Source: Actinomadura litoris (GTDB lineage: Bacteria; Actinomycetota; Actinomycetes; Streptosporangiales; Streptosporangiaceae). Taken from it: a stretch of DNA of 64,000 nt. Shown here piece by piece: positions 1 through 7,313 of this stretch. Both the position numbers and the translations under genes were made by a program. The stretch is from contig NZ_WOFH01000018.1 in the NCBI RefSeq assembly GCF_009733595.1, positions 62,001-126,000 of the forward strand, in the 5' to 3' direction. The notes under the pieces were generated by a model that searched no databases, was not told where the DNA came from, and saw nothing but the letters and a program-made list of their open reading frames with translations. Position 1 is the first letter of the stretch. Every line of letters starts with the position of its first letter.

Positions 1-714
1 GTACCGCTCGACCTTGACGACCGTGTAGATGCCGAGCATGAGGCCGGAGGTGACGAGCAGCGCGCCCGCCGCGTCCGCCCCGGCGGACAGGCCCGCGCCG
101 CGGTCGCGGGGCAGCGCCGGGAGCGCCAGCAGGACCGTCGCGACGCCGATCGGCAGGTTGATGAGGAAGATCCAGTGCCAGCTCAGCGCGTCGGTCAGCA
201 CGCCGCCGAGGACCTGGCCGATGGAGGCGCCCGCCGCGCCGGTGAAGCTGAAGATCCCGATGGCGCGGGTCCGCTCGCGGGGGTCGGTGAACAGCGTCAC
301 GAGGATGCCGAGCACGACGGCCGAGGCGAGCGCGCTGCCGACGCCCTGGAGGAACCGGGCGGCGACCAGCAGGCCGGGGCCGTTCGCCGCGCCCGCGAGC
401 ACGGAGGCGGCGGTGAACAGCGTGTTGCCCGCGAGGAACAGCGTCCGGCGGCCGAGGAGGTCGCCGAGCCGCCCGGCGAGCAGGAGCAGCCCGCCGAGCG
501 GGATCAGGTAGGCGTTGACGACCCAGCTCAGCCCGCCGGGGGAGAAGCCGAGGTCGCGCTGGATGGCGGGCATCGCGACGGTCACGATGCTGCCGTCCAG
601 GATCGTCATGAGCATGGTCGCGGACAGCACGCCGAGCGCCGCCCAGCGCGAGCGCAGGAAGGAGGGGGAGGCCGCGGTCTGCCCGCGGTCGGTGGACCCG
701 TGTCTGGAGGACAT
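1..714 (-). CDS. MFS drug-efflux transporter, DHA2 type (C-terminus outside window)
   Basis: This is the first 238 codons of a proton-driven multidrug exporter of the major facilitator superfamily; the rest lies beyond the window start. Residues about 25-45 form the first membrane helix and end in the ILDGSIVTVAMPAI stretch typical of 14-helix DHA2 (QacA/EmrB-like) exporters. The motif-A-like loop GRLGDLLGRRTLFLAGN follows, with further helices up to the edge. The ATG at 712-714 is the most upstream start that gives a normal N-terminus; its ribosome binding site is weak. It lies 76 bp downstream of a MarR gene on the same strand, the usual arrangement in which the MarR repressor controls an efflux pump. 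The substrate cannot be told from sequence. Confidence 0.85.
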   Translation of the reverse strand, partial: MSSRHGSTDRGQTAASPSFLRSRWAALGVLSATMLMTILDGSIVTVAMPAIQRDLGFSPGGLSWVVNAYLIPLGGLLLLAGRLGDLLGRRTLFLAGNTLFTAASVLAGAANGPGLLVAARFLQGVGSALASAVVLGILVTLFTDPRERTRAIGIFSFTGAAGASIGQVLGGVLTDALSWHWIFLINLPIGVATVLLALPALPRDRGAGLSAGADAAGALLVTSGLMLGIYTVVKVERY

Positions 715-734
715 GGGAGAGACCGTAGCAGATA

Positions 735-747
735 GTTCCGTAACAGA
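735..747. promoter_or_regulatory. candidate MarR operator before the MFS gene
   Basis: The sequence GTTCCGTAACAGA contains the imperfect palindrome GTTCCGTAAC. It matches 11 of 13 bases of GTTCCGTTCCAGA at 1300-1312, upstream of the MarR gene. Two related sites flanking a MarR regulator and its presumed target suggest an operator, but binding is inferred. Confidence 0.35.
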
Positions 748-790
748 CGATCCTTGACGGTCTTATTTTGTCATAGATCTCCTGGTCGGC

Positions 791-1279
791 CTACTTCGCG
801 CGCTGGCGGGCGCGCCGCACCGGCTGCGGGTTCTCGACCGGCGTGCTCAGGTGGCCCTCGGCCAGGACGCGCAGCGCCCGCATGAAGGCGGCGCGGTCGG
901 CGTCCGGCAGCGCGTCGAGGGTGGCGCCGTGGACGCGGTCGACGACCTTCTGGCCCCGGGCGGCGGCGCGCTCGCCCTCCTCGGTGACCGCGATGATGCG
1001 GGCCCGCCGGTCGGTGGAGGACGGTCGGCGCTCGGCGAGCCCGGCCTTCTCCAGCGCGTCCACCGTCACGACCATCGTGGTCTTGTCCATGTCGCCGATC
1101 TCGGCGAGCTGGATCTGGGTGCGCTCCTCCTCCAGCGCGTGCACGAGGACGCAGTGCATGCGCGGCGTCAGCCCGACCTCGGCCAGCGCGGCGGTCATCT
1201 GCGTCTTCAGCACGTGCGTGGTGTGGTCGAGAAAGAACGACAGGTCCGGTTCGGTGTTCGCGGGGGCGAGGGCTGTCAT
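791..1279 (-). CDS. MarR family transcriptional regulator
   Basis: A 162-residue winged-helix dimeric repressor of the MarR family. The wing and recognition region are visible as IGDMDKTTMVVTVDALEKAGL followed by the diagnostic DRRARIIAVTEEG. It is transcribed toward the MFS exporter 76 bp downstream and is divergent from the trpS leader region. Similar 13-bp sequences (GTTCCGTnnCAGA) sit upstream of both the MFS gene (735-747) and this gene (1300-1312), so it probably represses itself and the pump. The ligand is unknown. Family assignment is secure; the target is inferred from context. Confidence 0.88.
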   Translation of the reverse strand: MTALAPANTEPDLSFFLDHTTHVLKTQMTAALAEVGLTPRMHCVLVHALEEERTQIQLAEIGDMDKTTMVVTVDALEKAGLAERRPSSTDRRARIIAVTEEGERAAARGQKVVDRVHGATLDALPDADRAAFMRALRVLAEGHLSTPVENPQPVRRARQRAK

Positions 1280-1299
1280 ACCGCCAGGATACCCATTTG

Positions 1300-1312
1300 G
1301 TTCCGTTCCAGA
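1300..1312. promoter_or_regulatory. candidate MarR operator before the MarR gene
   Basis: GTTCCGTTCCAGA lies 20 bp upstream of the MarR start codon and resembles the site at 735-747. It would fit autoregulation. It also lies upstream of the trpS leader peptide, so it may overlap that promoter region as well. Confidence 0.33.
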
Positions 1313-1342
1313 TTATCTATGAGCAGCTCCATTTGATGGGCT

Positions 1343-1393
1343 ATGGTTGACGGCGTGAACCGCACCACGTGTCTGGGCTGGTGGCCGTCCTAG
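1343..1393 (+). CDS. trp leader peptide with tandem Trp codons
   Basis: A 16-codon reading frame from ATG to TAG reads MVDGVNRTTCLGWWPS. Two consecutive TGG tryptophan codons sit at 1379-1384, three codons before the stop. Immediately downstream are four mutually complementary RNA segments and then trpS. This is the classical layout of ribosome-mediated attenuation: scarcity of charged tRNA-Trp stalls the ribosome at the WW codons and prevents the terminator from forming. The stop codon lies just after attenuator segment 1. No strong Shine-Dalgarno is visible, so translation could be leaderless or weak. It is assigned from the sequence layout, not from peptide homology. Confidence 0.8.
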   Translation: MVDGVNRTTCLGWWPS

Positions 1394-1400
1394 GACGGCC
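1383..1400 (+). promoter_or_regulatory. attenuator hairpin 1:2 (antiterminator donor)
   Basis: Segment 1 GGCCGTCC (1383-1390) and segment 2 GGACGGCC (1393-1400) form a perfect 8-bp stem with a 2-base gap. Segment 1 overlaps the last Trp codon and the end of the leader peptide, so a stalled ribosome covers it. Segment 2 is then free to pair with segment 3 at 1420-1427, which blocks the terminator. Confidence 0.75.
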
Positions 1401-1418
1401 GACACCCACACACGCCCC

Positions 1419-1447
1419 GGGCCGTCCGCTGGACGGCCCTCTCTCTT
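1419..1447 (+). terminator. trp attenuator terminator hairpin 3:4
   Basis: GGGCCGTCC (1419-1427) pairs perfectly with GGACGGCCC (1431-1439) around a GCT loop and is followed by the pyrimidine run TCTCTCTTCTC. Segment 3 is also complementary to segment 2, giving the alternative antiterminator. It lies 59 bp before the trpS start codon and should stop transcription when Trp-tRNA is plentiful. Confidence 0.78.
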
Positions 1448-1505
1448 CTCCGCGACACGGCGGGCCGGCCGGGCGGACGCCCCCCGACAGGAGGAGAGAA
1501 CCCCC

Positions 1506-2564
1506 ATGCAGACCACCGGCACCGCCCCGGAGCAGCCCGCCGACGCCGAGTCACGGCGCCTGGAGCTGGAGGAACGCGTCGCCGCCGACCCCGCGGCGTT
1601 CCGGATCATGACCGGCGACCGGCCGACCGGCGCGCTGCACCTCGGGCACTACTTCGGGACGCTCGCCAACCGCGTCCGGCTCCAGCGGGCGGGCGTCGAG
1701 CTGTTCGTCCTCGTCGCCGACTACCAGGTGCTCACCGACCGGGACATCGTCGAGAACCTCGCCGGGCACGTCGAGGGGCTGGTCGCCGACTACCTGGCCG
1801 CCGGCGTCGACCCGTCCACCGCGACGATCTTCCGGCACAGCGCCGCGCCCGCGCTGAACCAGCTCATGCTGCCGTTCCTGTCGCTGGTGTCGATCTCCGA
1901 GCTGAGCCGCAACCCGACGGTGAAGGACGAGATCGCCGGCTCCCGCCAGGCGGCGGTCAGCGGGCTGATGTTCACCTACCCCGTCCACCAGGCCGCCGAC
2001 ATCCTGTTCTGCAAGGCCAACCTCGTGCCGGTGGGCCGCGACCAGCTCCCGCACCAGGAGATCACCCGGACGATCGCGCGCCGCTTCAACGAGCGGTACG
2101 CGCCGGTGTTCCCGGTGCCCGACGCCCTGCTGTCGGAGACGCCGCTGCTGCTCGGCACGGACGGGCGGAAGATGAGCAAGAGCCGCGGCAACGCGATCGC
2201 GCTGTCGGCCACCGAGGACGAGACGGCCAGGCTGATCAGGCGCGCGGTGACCGACGAGGAGCGGCACATCGCCTACGACCCGGGCACCCGTCCCGAGGTG
2301 TCGAACCTCGTGCTGCTCGCCGCGCTGTGCCAGGGGCGCGACCCGCACGAGGTCGCGGAGGAGATCGGCTCCGGCGGCGCCGCCGAGCTCAAGCGGACGG
2401 CGACCGAGGCGGTGAACGAGTTCCTGCGCCCGCTGCGCGCCCGCCGCGCCGAGCTGGCCGCCGACCGGGCGTACCTGCGCGACGTCCTGGCCGAGGGAGA
2501 CGCCCGCGCGAACGCGCTCGCCGAGCGCACGTTGACCGAGGTCAGGGCCGCCATGGCGACCTGA
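1506..2564 (+). CDS. trpS: tryptophanyl-tRNA synthetase, attenuator-controlled (auxiliary type likely)
   Basis: A 352-residue class I aminoacyl-tRNA synthetase that charges tRNA-Trp in the cytoplasm. It shows the HIGH-type signature GALHLGH (about residues 42-48), the KMSKS loop DGRKMSKSRGN, and the tryptophan-pocket segment YPVHQAADILFCKANLVP. The last differs from the usual MAADIL form of housekeeping bacterial enzymes. A strong GGAGGAG ribosome binding site precedes the ATG. The gene is preceded by a Trp-Trp leader peptide and attenuator. An auxiliary, antibiotic-resistant TrpRS of Streptomyces coelicolor is known to be controlled this way, so this may be a second, inducible TrpRS rather than the only one. 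That last point is inference: no second copy is visible in the window. Confidence 0.93.
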   Translation: MQTTGTAPEQPADAESRRLELEERVAADPAAFRIMTGDRPTGALHLGHYFGTLANRVRLQRAGVELFVLVADYQVLTDRDIVENLAGHVEGLVADYLAAGVDPSTATIFRHSAAPALNQLMLPFLSLVSISELSRNPTVKDEIAGSRQAAVSGLMFTYPVHQAADILFCKANLVPVGRDQLPHQEITRTIARRFNERYAPVFPVPDALLSETPLLLGTDGRKMSKSRGNAIALSATEDETARLIRRAVTDEERHIAYDPGTRPEVSNLVLLAALCQGRDPHEVAEEIGSGGAAELKRTATEAVNEFLRPLRARRAELAADRAYLRDVLAEGDARANALAERTLTEVRAAMAT

Positions 2565-2579
2565 GGGCGCGCACCGGGC

Positions 2580-3080
2580 TCAGCGGGTGGGAACCCCGGA
2601 CCGATTCCTCGCGGCGGGGCGGCCCCCCGCACCCCCCGGGGCGGCCGGGGCGGCGAGCGCGCTCAGCGACCGCGCCAGGTCGCCCCGCTCGCGCGCGGGG
2701 AGGGAGGCGGCGAGCTGGTCGTCCACCGACCGGGCGGCGGCGGCGCACTCCTCCAGCAGCCGCCGCCCCTCGCCGGTGAGCGTGAGCACCTGCCGCCGCC
2801 GGTCCGCCGGGTCGCGGACGCGCTCGATCGCGCCGAGCCCGACCAGGTGGTCGGCCAGCGACACCACGAGGCTCGGCACGACGCCCATCGTCGTCGCGAC
2901 CTCCAGCTGGGACGCGGCGAGGCCGCGGCTGACCACCGCCAGCAGCCCGGCGTGCTTGGGCTTCAGGCGCAGGGGCGCGAGCGCGTCGGCGAACCGGTCG
3001 GTCGCGATCGCGCCCAGGACGACGAGCTGGAACGTCAGCGTCCCGGGGAGCGGCTCGGGGAGCGACTCGGCATCGGTCAT
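2580..3080 (-). CDS. MarR family transcriptional regulator
   Basis: A 166-residue MarR-type winged-helix protein. The helix-turn-helix region reads AASQLEVATTMGVVPSLVVSLADHLVGLGAIE, followed by the wing signature DPADRRRQVLTLTGEG. The ATG at 3078-3080 is chosen because it opens a normal MarR N-terminus; an upstream extension of 23 residues looks non-coding. It is divergent from a TetR gene 136 bp away and convergent with trpS. No target gene lies on its own strand, so its regulon may be itself or distant genes. Confidence 0.85.
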   Translation of the reverse strand: MTDAESLPEPLPGTLTFQLVVLGAIATDRFADALAPLRLKPKHAGLLAVVSRGLAASQLEVATTMGVVPSLVVSLADHLVGLGAIERVRDPADRRRQVLTLTGEGRRLLEECAAAARSVDDQLAASLPARERGDLARSLSALAAPAAPGGAGGRPAARNRSGVPTR

Positions 3081-3183
3081 GGCGGCGATGCTAATCCACG
3101 CCGGTGGACGCGGGTGGGCCGTCCCGCTCCTGGTCACGCTGGTAGGCACGTTCCAAGCGGGCGCGCTTTCCGGGCCTACAGTA

Positions 3184-3201
3184 GAACGGAATCATTCGTT
3201 C
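3184..3201. promoter_or_regulatory. candidate TetR operator
   Basis: The 18-bp imperfect palindrome GAACGGAATCATTCGTTC has 5-bp perfect outer arms (GAACG/CGTTC). It lies 15 bp before the TetR start codon, the usual place for TetR autoregulation. Binding is inferred. Confidence 0.45.
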
Positions 3202-3216
3202 CCGTATGCTGGCGGT

Positions 3217-3855
3217 ATGGAGACCTCCACACGGGCGCCCATGAGCGGGCGCAAGGCGCAGGCGGCGCGCAACGACGAGCTGATCCGGGACGCGGCGCGG
3301 GCGGTGTTCACCGCCGATCCCGGCGCGCCGATCTCGGCCGTCGCCGAGCACGCCGGGGTCGGGATCAGCGCGCTCTACCGCCGCTACAAGAGCAAGGAGG
3401 ACCTGCTCCAGCGGCTCGCCGACGACGGCATGGACCGCTACCTCGCCGAGGTCGAGGCCGCCCTCGCCGACGAGGGCGACCCGTGGGCGGCCTTCGCCGG
3501 GTTCATGCGCCGCTGCCTGGACATCGGCGCCGGGTCCCTCACCATGCGGCTCGCGGGCACCTTCGAGGTCACCGAGGCGATGAGCGCGAAGGGCCGCGAG
3601 ATCCACCTCGCCACGCAGCGGCTGCTCACCCGGGCGAAGGAGGCGGGCGTGCTGCGTCCCGAGATCGAGGTGGGCGACATCTCCGTGCTGCTGGAGCACC
3701 TGCACACGATCCGGATCGGCGACGACGCGCGGATGAACCGGTTGCAGCACCGCTACCTCGCCCTGATGCTGGACGCGCTGCGCCTGACCGGCGCCGACGA
3801 GCTGCCCGGCCCGCCGCCCACCTGGCAGGAGCTGCGAGGCCGCTATGACGACTGA
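3217..3855 (+). CDS. TetR/AcrR family transcriptional regulator
   Basis: A 212-residue TetR-type repressor. The N-terminal helix-turn-helix is clear: AVFTADPGAPISAVAEHAGVGIS then ALYRRYKSKEDLLQRLADDG. The remaining alpha-helical part is the ligand-binding and dimer domain. The ATG at 3217 is used because the frame continues upstream only as antisense of the MarR gene. The stop codon lies inside the next gene, which starts 11 bp earlier, so the two are translationally coupled. A palindrome just upstream is a likely autoregulatory site. The inducer is unknown. Confidence 0.9.
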   Translation: METSTRAPMSGRKAQAARNDELIRDAARAVFTADPGAPISAVAEHAGVGISALYRRYKSKEDLLQRLADDGMDRYLAEVEAALADEGDPWAAFAGFMRRCLDIGAGSLTMRLAGTFEVTEAMSAKGREIHLATQRLLTRAKEAGVLRPEIEVGDISVLLEHLHTIRIGDDARMNRLQHRYLALMLDALRLTGADELPGPPPTWQELRGRYDD

Positions 3856-4936
3856 CGTCCTCGGCCGGCGCGCCCTCAACCGGGCCCTGCTGGCGCGGCA
3901 ACTGCTGCTCGACCGGCACCCGATGCCCGCGCTCGACGCGATCGAGCACCTGGTCGGGATGCAGTCCCAGGCGCCGAACCCGCCCTACGTCGGGCTGTGG
4001 AGCCGCCTGGAGGGCTTCGACTTCGGCGAGCTGTCCGCGCTCATGACCGACCGGCGCGCGGCGCGGATCGTCCTGATGCGCGGCACACTGCACCTGGTCA
4101 GCGCCCGTGACGCCCGCGCGCTGCGGCCGCTGACCCAGGTGGTGCTGGACAACTACCTCAAGAGCCCGCGCGCCGTGCCGCTGCGCGGATTCGACCTCGC
4201 GCCCGTCGTCGCCCGCGCGCGGACGCTGCTGGAGGAGGCCCCCCGCTCCGACAAGGAGCTGCGGGCGCTGCTCGCCGAGCGCTGGCCGGACCTCGACGCC
4301 GACCTGCTGGTCTGGGCGGTCCGGTGCTCGCTGCCGCTGGTGCAGGTCCCGCCGCGCGGCGTCTGGGGCGCCTCGGGCCTCGCCCGCCACACGACCCTGG
4401 AGAGCTGGCTCGGCGAACCGCATCCCGAGCCGTCCCTGGACGAGATGGTGCTGCGCTACCTGGGCGCGTTCGGGCCCGCGTCCGTCCAGGACGTCCAGCA
4501 CTGGTCGGGTCTGACGCGTCTCGGCGAGGTCGTCGAGCGGGTGCTGCCCAAGCTCCGCGCCTTCCGGGACGAGAGCGGCCGGGTGCTGTACGACCTGCCC
4601 GAGGCGCCGCGTCCGGACCCGGGCACCCCGGCGCCGGTGCGGTTCGTCCCGGAGTTCGACAACCTGCTCCTCTCGCACGCCGACCGGGCGCGCGTCATCA
4701 GCGAGGAGCACCGCAAGCGGGTCTTCACGGTCAACGGGATCATCCGCGCGACGTTCCTCGTGGACGGCTTCGTCCACGGCATGTGGAAGATGGAGCGCAA
4801 GCGCGGGGCGGCGACATTGCGCCTCATGCCCTTCTCGCCCGTGCCGGAACCGGCTCAGGCGGCGCTCGCCGAGGAGGCCGGTCGCCTGCTGGCGGCCGCC
4901 CACCCCGACGCCGCCACGCACACCGTCGAGCTCTAG
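3845..4936 (+). CDS. winged-helix DNA-binding protein, AlkZ/HTH_42-like
   Basis: A 363-residue protein of the HTH_42 superfamily, which includes the AlkZ/AlkX DNA glycosylases that unhook interstrand crosslinks and remove bulky alkyl lesions. The N-terminus has the hallmark LVGMQSQAPNPPYVGLWSRL; Q40-S-Q42 matches the Q-x-Q catalytic motif of AlkZ-type enzymes. Tandem winged-helix segments follow, including RIVLMRGTLHLVSARDARALRP, and the C-terminal beta domain contains VNGIIRATFLVDGFVHGMWK. Many actinobacterial members are uncharacterised, and some protect against a self-made DNA-damaging antibiotic. It overlaps the TetR gene by 11 bp and the downstream convergent CGNR gene by 4 bp. Family is confident; glycosylase activity is inferred from the QxQ motif. 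Confidence 0.82.
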   Translation: MTTDVLGRRALNRALLARQLLLDRHPMPALDAIEHLVGMQSQAPNPPYVGLWSRLEGFDFGELSALMTDRRAARIVLMRGTLHLVSARDARALRPLTQVVLDNYLKSPRAVPLRGFDLAPVVARARTLLEEAPRSDKELRALLAERWPDLDADLLVWAVRCSLPLVQVPPRGVWGASGLARHTTLESWLGEPHPEPSLDEMVLRYLGAFGPASVQDVQHWSGLTRLGEVVERVLPKLRAFRDESGRVLYDLPEAPRPDPGTPAPVRFVPEFDNLLLSHADRARVISEEHRKRVFTVNGIIRATFLVDGFVHGMWKMERKRGAATLRLMPFSPVPEPAQAALAEEAGRLLAAAHPDAATHTVEL

Positions 4937-5532
4937 CCCGGGTCGGCGCCCCGCCCGCCGGTGCTCGCCCTGTCGCGCAGGACCTGTTTCTTGGCCCTGT
5001 TGCCGCAGGTGTTCATCGAGCACCAGCGGCGGGTGCCGGGGCGGGAGGTGTCCAGGAACAGCGCCTGGCAGTCGGCGCCGGCGCACTCGCGGACGCGGTC
5101 GAGCGCCGGCCCGCCGACCAGGTCCACGGCGTCGCGCGCGATGAGGGCGAGCACCGCCTGCACCGGGTCCTCGGCGTGCCAGGAGGGGCGTCCCGAGCCG
5201 TCCAGCCGCGGCGCCGGGACCGGGAGCGCCGCGACCCGGTTGACCAGCTCGCGGGGCGCGTCGGCGGACGGGCCGACCCCCGCGGGCCCGCGCGCGGCGG
5301 CGATCAGCGCGTGGATCGCCTCGCGCAGCTCCCGGGCCTCGGCGTCGCGCCCGTCCGCCGCGTCCGGCGGGACCGACTCCCACGGGCCGAACCGGCTCAC
5401 CCACGCGGCCAGCGCCATCGGATCCGGCAGCTCCTCCGCCGCGGAGCCGGTGCCGCGATGGCGCAGCGTGCGGATGAAGTCCAGGCACAGCCGCCCGGAA
5501 CCGGCGCGGAAACCCGAGGGCGAGGAGGGCAT
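4933..5532 (-). CDS. CGNR zinc-finger regulator (ABATE domain)
   Basis: A 199-residue protein with an N-terminal ABATE-type ligand-binding domain and a C-terminal CGNR zinc finger. The zinc ligands are in CAGADC and WCSMNTCGNRAKKQ. Such proteins are considered stress- or ligand-responsive transcription factors. It is divergent from an MFS exporter across an 80-bp region holding two AACCGGTT palindromes, which makes it the likely repressor of that exporter and of itself. A second CGNR protein, also near an MFS gene, lies at 24666-25184. Family assignment is strong; the regulatory role is inferred. Confidence 0.88.
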   Translation of the reverse strand: MPSSPSGFRAGSGRLCLDFIRTLRHRGTGSAAEELPDPMALAAWVSRFGPWESVPPDAADGRDAEARELREAIHALIAAARGPAGVGPSADAPRELVNRVAALPVPAPRLDGSGRPSWHAEDPVQAVLALIARDAVDLVGGPALDRVRECAGADCQALFLDTSRPGTRRWCSMNTCGNRAKKQVLRDRASTGGRGADPG

Positions 5533-5548
5533 GGGGCCGACCCTACTC

Positions 5549-5596
5549 GTGAACCGGTTTGACTGGTACCTTTCTGAACCACTTAAACCGGTTCAC
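5549..5596. promoter_or_regulatory. paired AACCGGTT operators between CGNR and MFS genes
   Basis: GTGAACCGGTTT (5549-5560) and AAACCGGTTCAC (5585-5596) form a perfect 12-bp inverted repeat. Each half contains the 8-bp palindrome AACCGGTT, and the centres are 34 bp apart. A TTGACT hexamer (5559-5564) overlaps the first site, and the position 17 bases further on overlaps the second. Binding here would occlude the MFS promoter. The CGNR protein is the natural candidate binder. Confidence 0.6.
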
Positions 5597-5612
5597 TTTC
5601 GAGAGGACCCCC

Positions 5613-6869
5613 ATGCCGTCAGGCTCCCCCCGCCCCGACCAGGCCGGCCCCTCGCGCCGGTTGATCTCGCTGCTCGCGCTGACCTGCGGCGTCGGCGTCG
5701 CGGGCATCTACTTCCCGCAGGCCATCAGCCCGCTCATCGCCGACGACCTGGGCGTGTCCCGGGGCGCGGCGGCCGCGGTCGTCACGGCGGCCCAGTTCGG
5801 CTACGCGACCGGTGTGTTCCTGCTGGTCCCGCTGGGGGACCGGCTCGCGCACCGGCGGCTGGTCGTCACGCTGCTCGCCGTCACCGCGGCGGGCCTGCTG
5901 GTCGCGGGCCTCGCGACCGCGCTGCCGCTGCTGCTGGCCGCGAGCGTCCTGATCGGCGTCGCGACGGTCGTCCCGCAGATCATCATTCCGATGGCGGCCG
6001 GGCTGGTGCCCGAGCGGCGCCGGGGCGCGGTGACCGGCACGCTGCTCAGCGGGCTCATCGGCGGCATCCTGCTGGCCCGCTCCTTCAGCGGCGGGCTCGG
6101 CCAGTGGCTCGGCTGGCGCGCGCCCTACCTGGTCGCCGCCGCGGTCGTCGTGCTGCTGGCGGTCGTGCTGGCGTTCGCCGTGCCCGCGACGACGCCCTCG
6201 TCCACCGAGCGCTATCCGGCGCTGCTCGCCACCACGATCCGGCTGCTGCGCACCGAACCGGACCTGCGCCGCTCCGGCCTCTACCAGGCGCTGGTCTTCG
6301 CGGGGTTCAGCGCCGCCTGGACGAGCCTCGCGCTGCTGGTCACCGGCCCGGCCTACGGCATGGGCGCCTCGGCGGTCGGGGTGATCGCCCTGGTCGGGGC
6401 CGCCAGCATGTTCGCCACCCCGATCGCCGGACGGCTGACCGACCGGCACGGCTCCGACCCGGTCGGCCTCGTGTGCATGCTGGGCACGGTCGCCGCCGCG
6501 GCGCTGCTCACCACCGGCGGCCTCGGCGGCGTCCCGGGCCTGGTCGGCGTCACGCTGGCGCTGCTGCTGCTCGACGTGGCCGTGCAGGCCGGCCAGGTGG
6601 CCAACCAGGCGCGGATCTTCGCGCTCCGGCCGGAGGCCCGCAGCCGGCTCAACACCGCCTACATGACCTGCTCGTTCCTCGGTGGCAGCGCCGGGTCCTG
6701 GCTCGGCGTCCGCGCCTACACCGGGCTGGGCTGGAACGGCGTCTGCCTGCTCGTCGCCGTGCTGGCCGTGCTCGCGCTCGCCCGGCACCTCGTCGCGATG
6801 CGCCGCGGATCAGCCGTCGGCGCAGGGGGCCTCGCGGGCGGGGTCCAGGGAGTCGAGGAGCGCGCGTAG
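5613..6869 (+). CDS. MFS transporter (12-helix exporter)
   Basis: A 418-residue major facilitator of the DHA1-like type with twelve predicted membrane helices. The first helix carries GVGVAGIYFPQAISPLIADDLGVSRG; motif A appears as GDRLAHRRLVV; a central loop follows RYPALLATTIRLLRTEP. The ATG at 5613 follows GAGAGGACCCC and is preferred over an in-frame start 54 bp upstream that lies within the operator region. It is divergent from the CGNR regulator and probably repressed by it through the paired AACCGGTT sites. Its last 60 bp overlap the convergent MarR gene. The substrate is unknown. Confidence 0.9.
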   Translation: MPSGSPRPDQAGPSRRLISLLALTCGVGVAGIYFPQAISPLIADDLGVSRGAAAAVVTAAQFGYATGVFLLVPLGDRLAHRRLVVTLLAVTAAGLLVAGLATALPLLLAASVLIGVATVVPQIIIPMAAGLVPERRRGAVTGTLLSGLIGGILLARSFSGGLGQWLGWRAPYLVAAAVVVLLAVVLAFAVPATTPSSTERYPALLATTIRLLRTEPDLRRSGLYQALVFAGFSAAWTSLALLVTGPAYGMGASAVGVIALVGAASMFATPIAGRLTDRHGSDPVGLVCMLGTVAAAALLTTGGLGGVPGLVGVTLALLLLDVAVQAGQVANQARIFALRPEARSRLNTAYMTCSFLGGSAGSWLGVRAYTGLGWNGVCLLVAVLAVLALARHLVAMRRGSAVGAGGLAGGVQGVEERA

Positions 6870-7292
6870 CGTCTCGCGGAACTGGAGCATCTGGTCGCGG
6901 GTCAGGGGCGTGAACAGGTGGCGCCTGACCTCGGCGACATGGCCGGGCGCGGCCTCGGTGAGCACGGCCATGCCCGTGTCGGTCAGCTCGGCGATCGTGG
7001 TGCGGCGGTCGGCGCCGTCCTTGACGCGGCGCACCCAGCCGTCCTCCTCCAGCCGTTTGACGGCGTGCGACAGCCGGCTCGGGGACGAGCGGACGATCGC
7101 CGCCAGCTCGGTCATCGTCAGCGCGCGTCCGGGCGCCTCCGACAGCATCGCGAGGATCATGTAGTAGGTGTGCGGCATGCCCGAGTCGCGTTGCAGTTGG
7201 CGGTCGAGGGCCTCGTTGAGCAGGCGCGAGGTCCACAGGAAGGCACGCCAGGTCTCCTGTTCGTCGGCGTCGAGCCACCGCGTTCCGGTCAT
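6810..7292 (-). CDS. MarR family regulator of the LigB-like gene
   Basis: A 160-residue MarR repressor. The recognition region LAAIVRSSPSRLSHAVKRLEEDGWV and the wing DGADRRTTIAELTDTG are typical. It is divergent from the LigB-type dioxygenase gene, and the 87 bp between the start codons hold two perfect inverted repeats that look like MarR operators. Its 3' end overlaps the convergent MFS gene by 60 bp; both frames look coding there. MarR proteins of this kind often respond to phenolic or oxidative signals, which would suit a dioxygenase target. Confidence 0.9.
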   Translation of the reverse strand: MTGTRWLDADEQETWRAFLWTSRLLNEALDRQLQRDSGMPHTYYMILAMLSEAPGRALTMTELAAIVRSSPSRLSHAVKRLEEDGWVRRVKDGADRRTTIAELTDTGMAVLTEAAPGHVAEVRRHLFTPLTRDQMLQFRETLRALLDSLDPAREAPCADG

Positions 7293-7313
7293 ACGGGTCA
7301 GACTACCTGGTTA

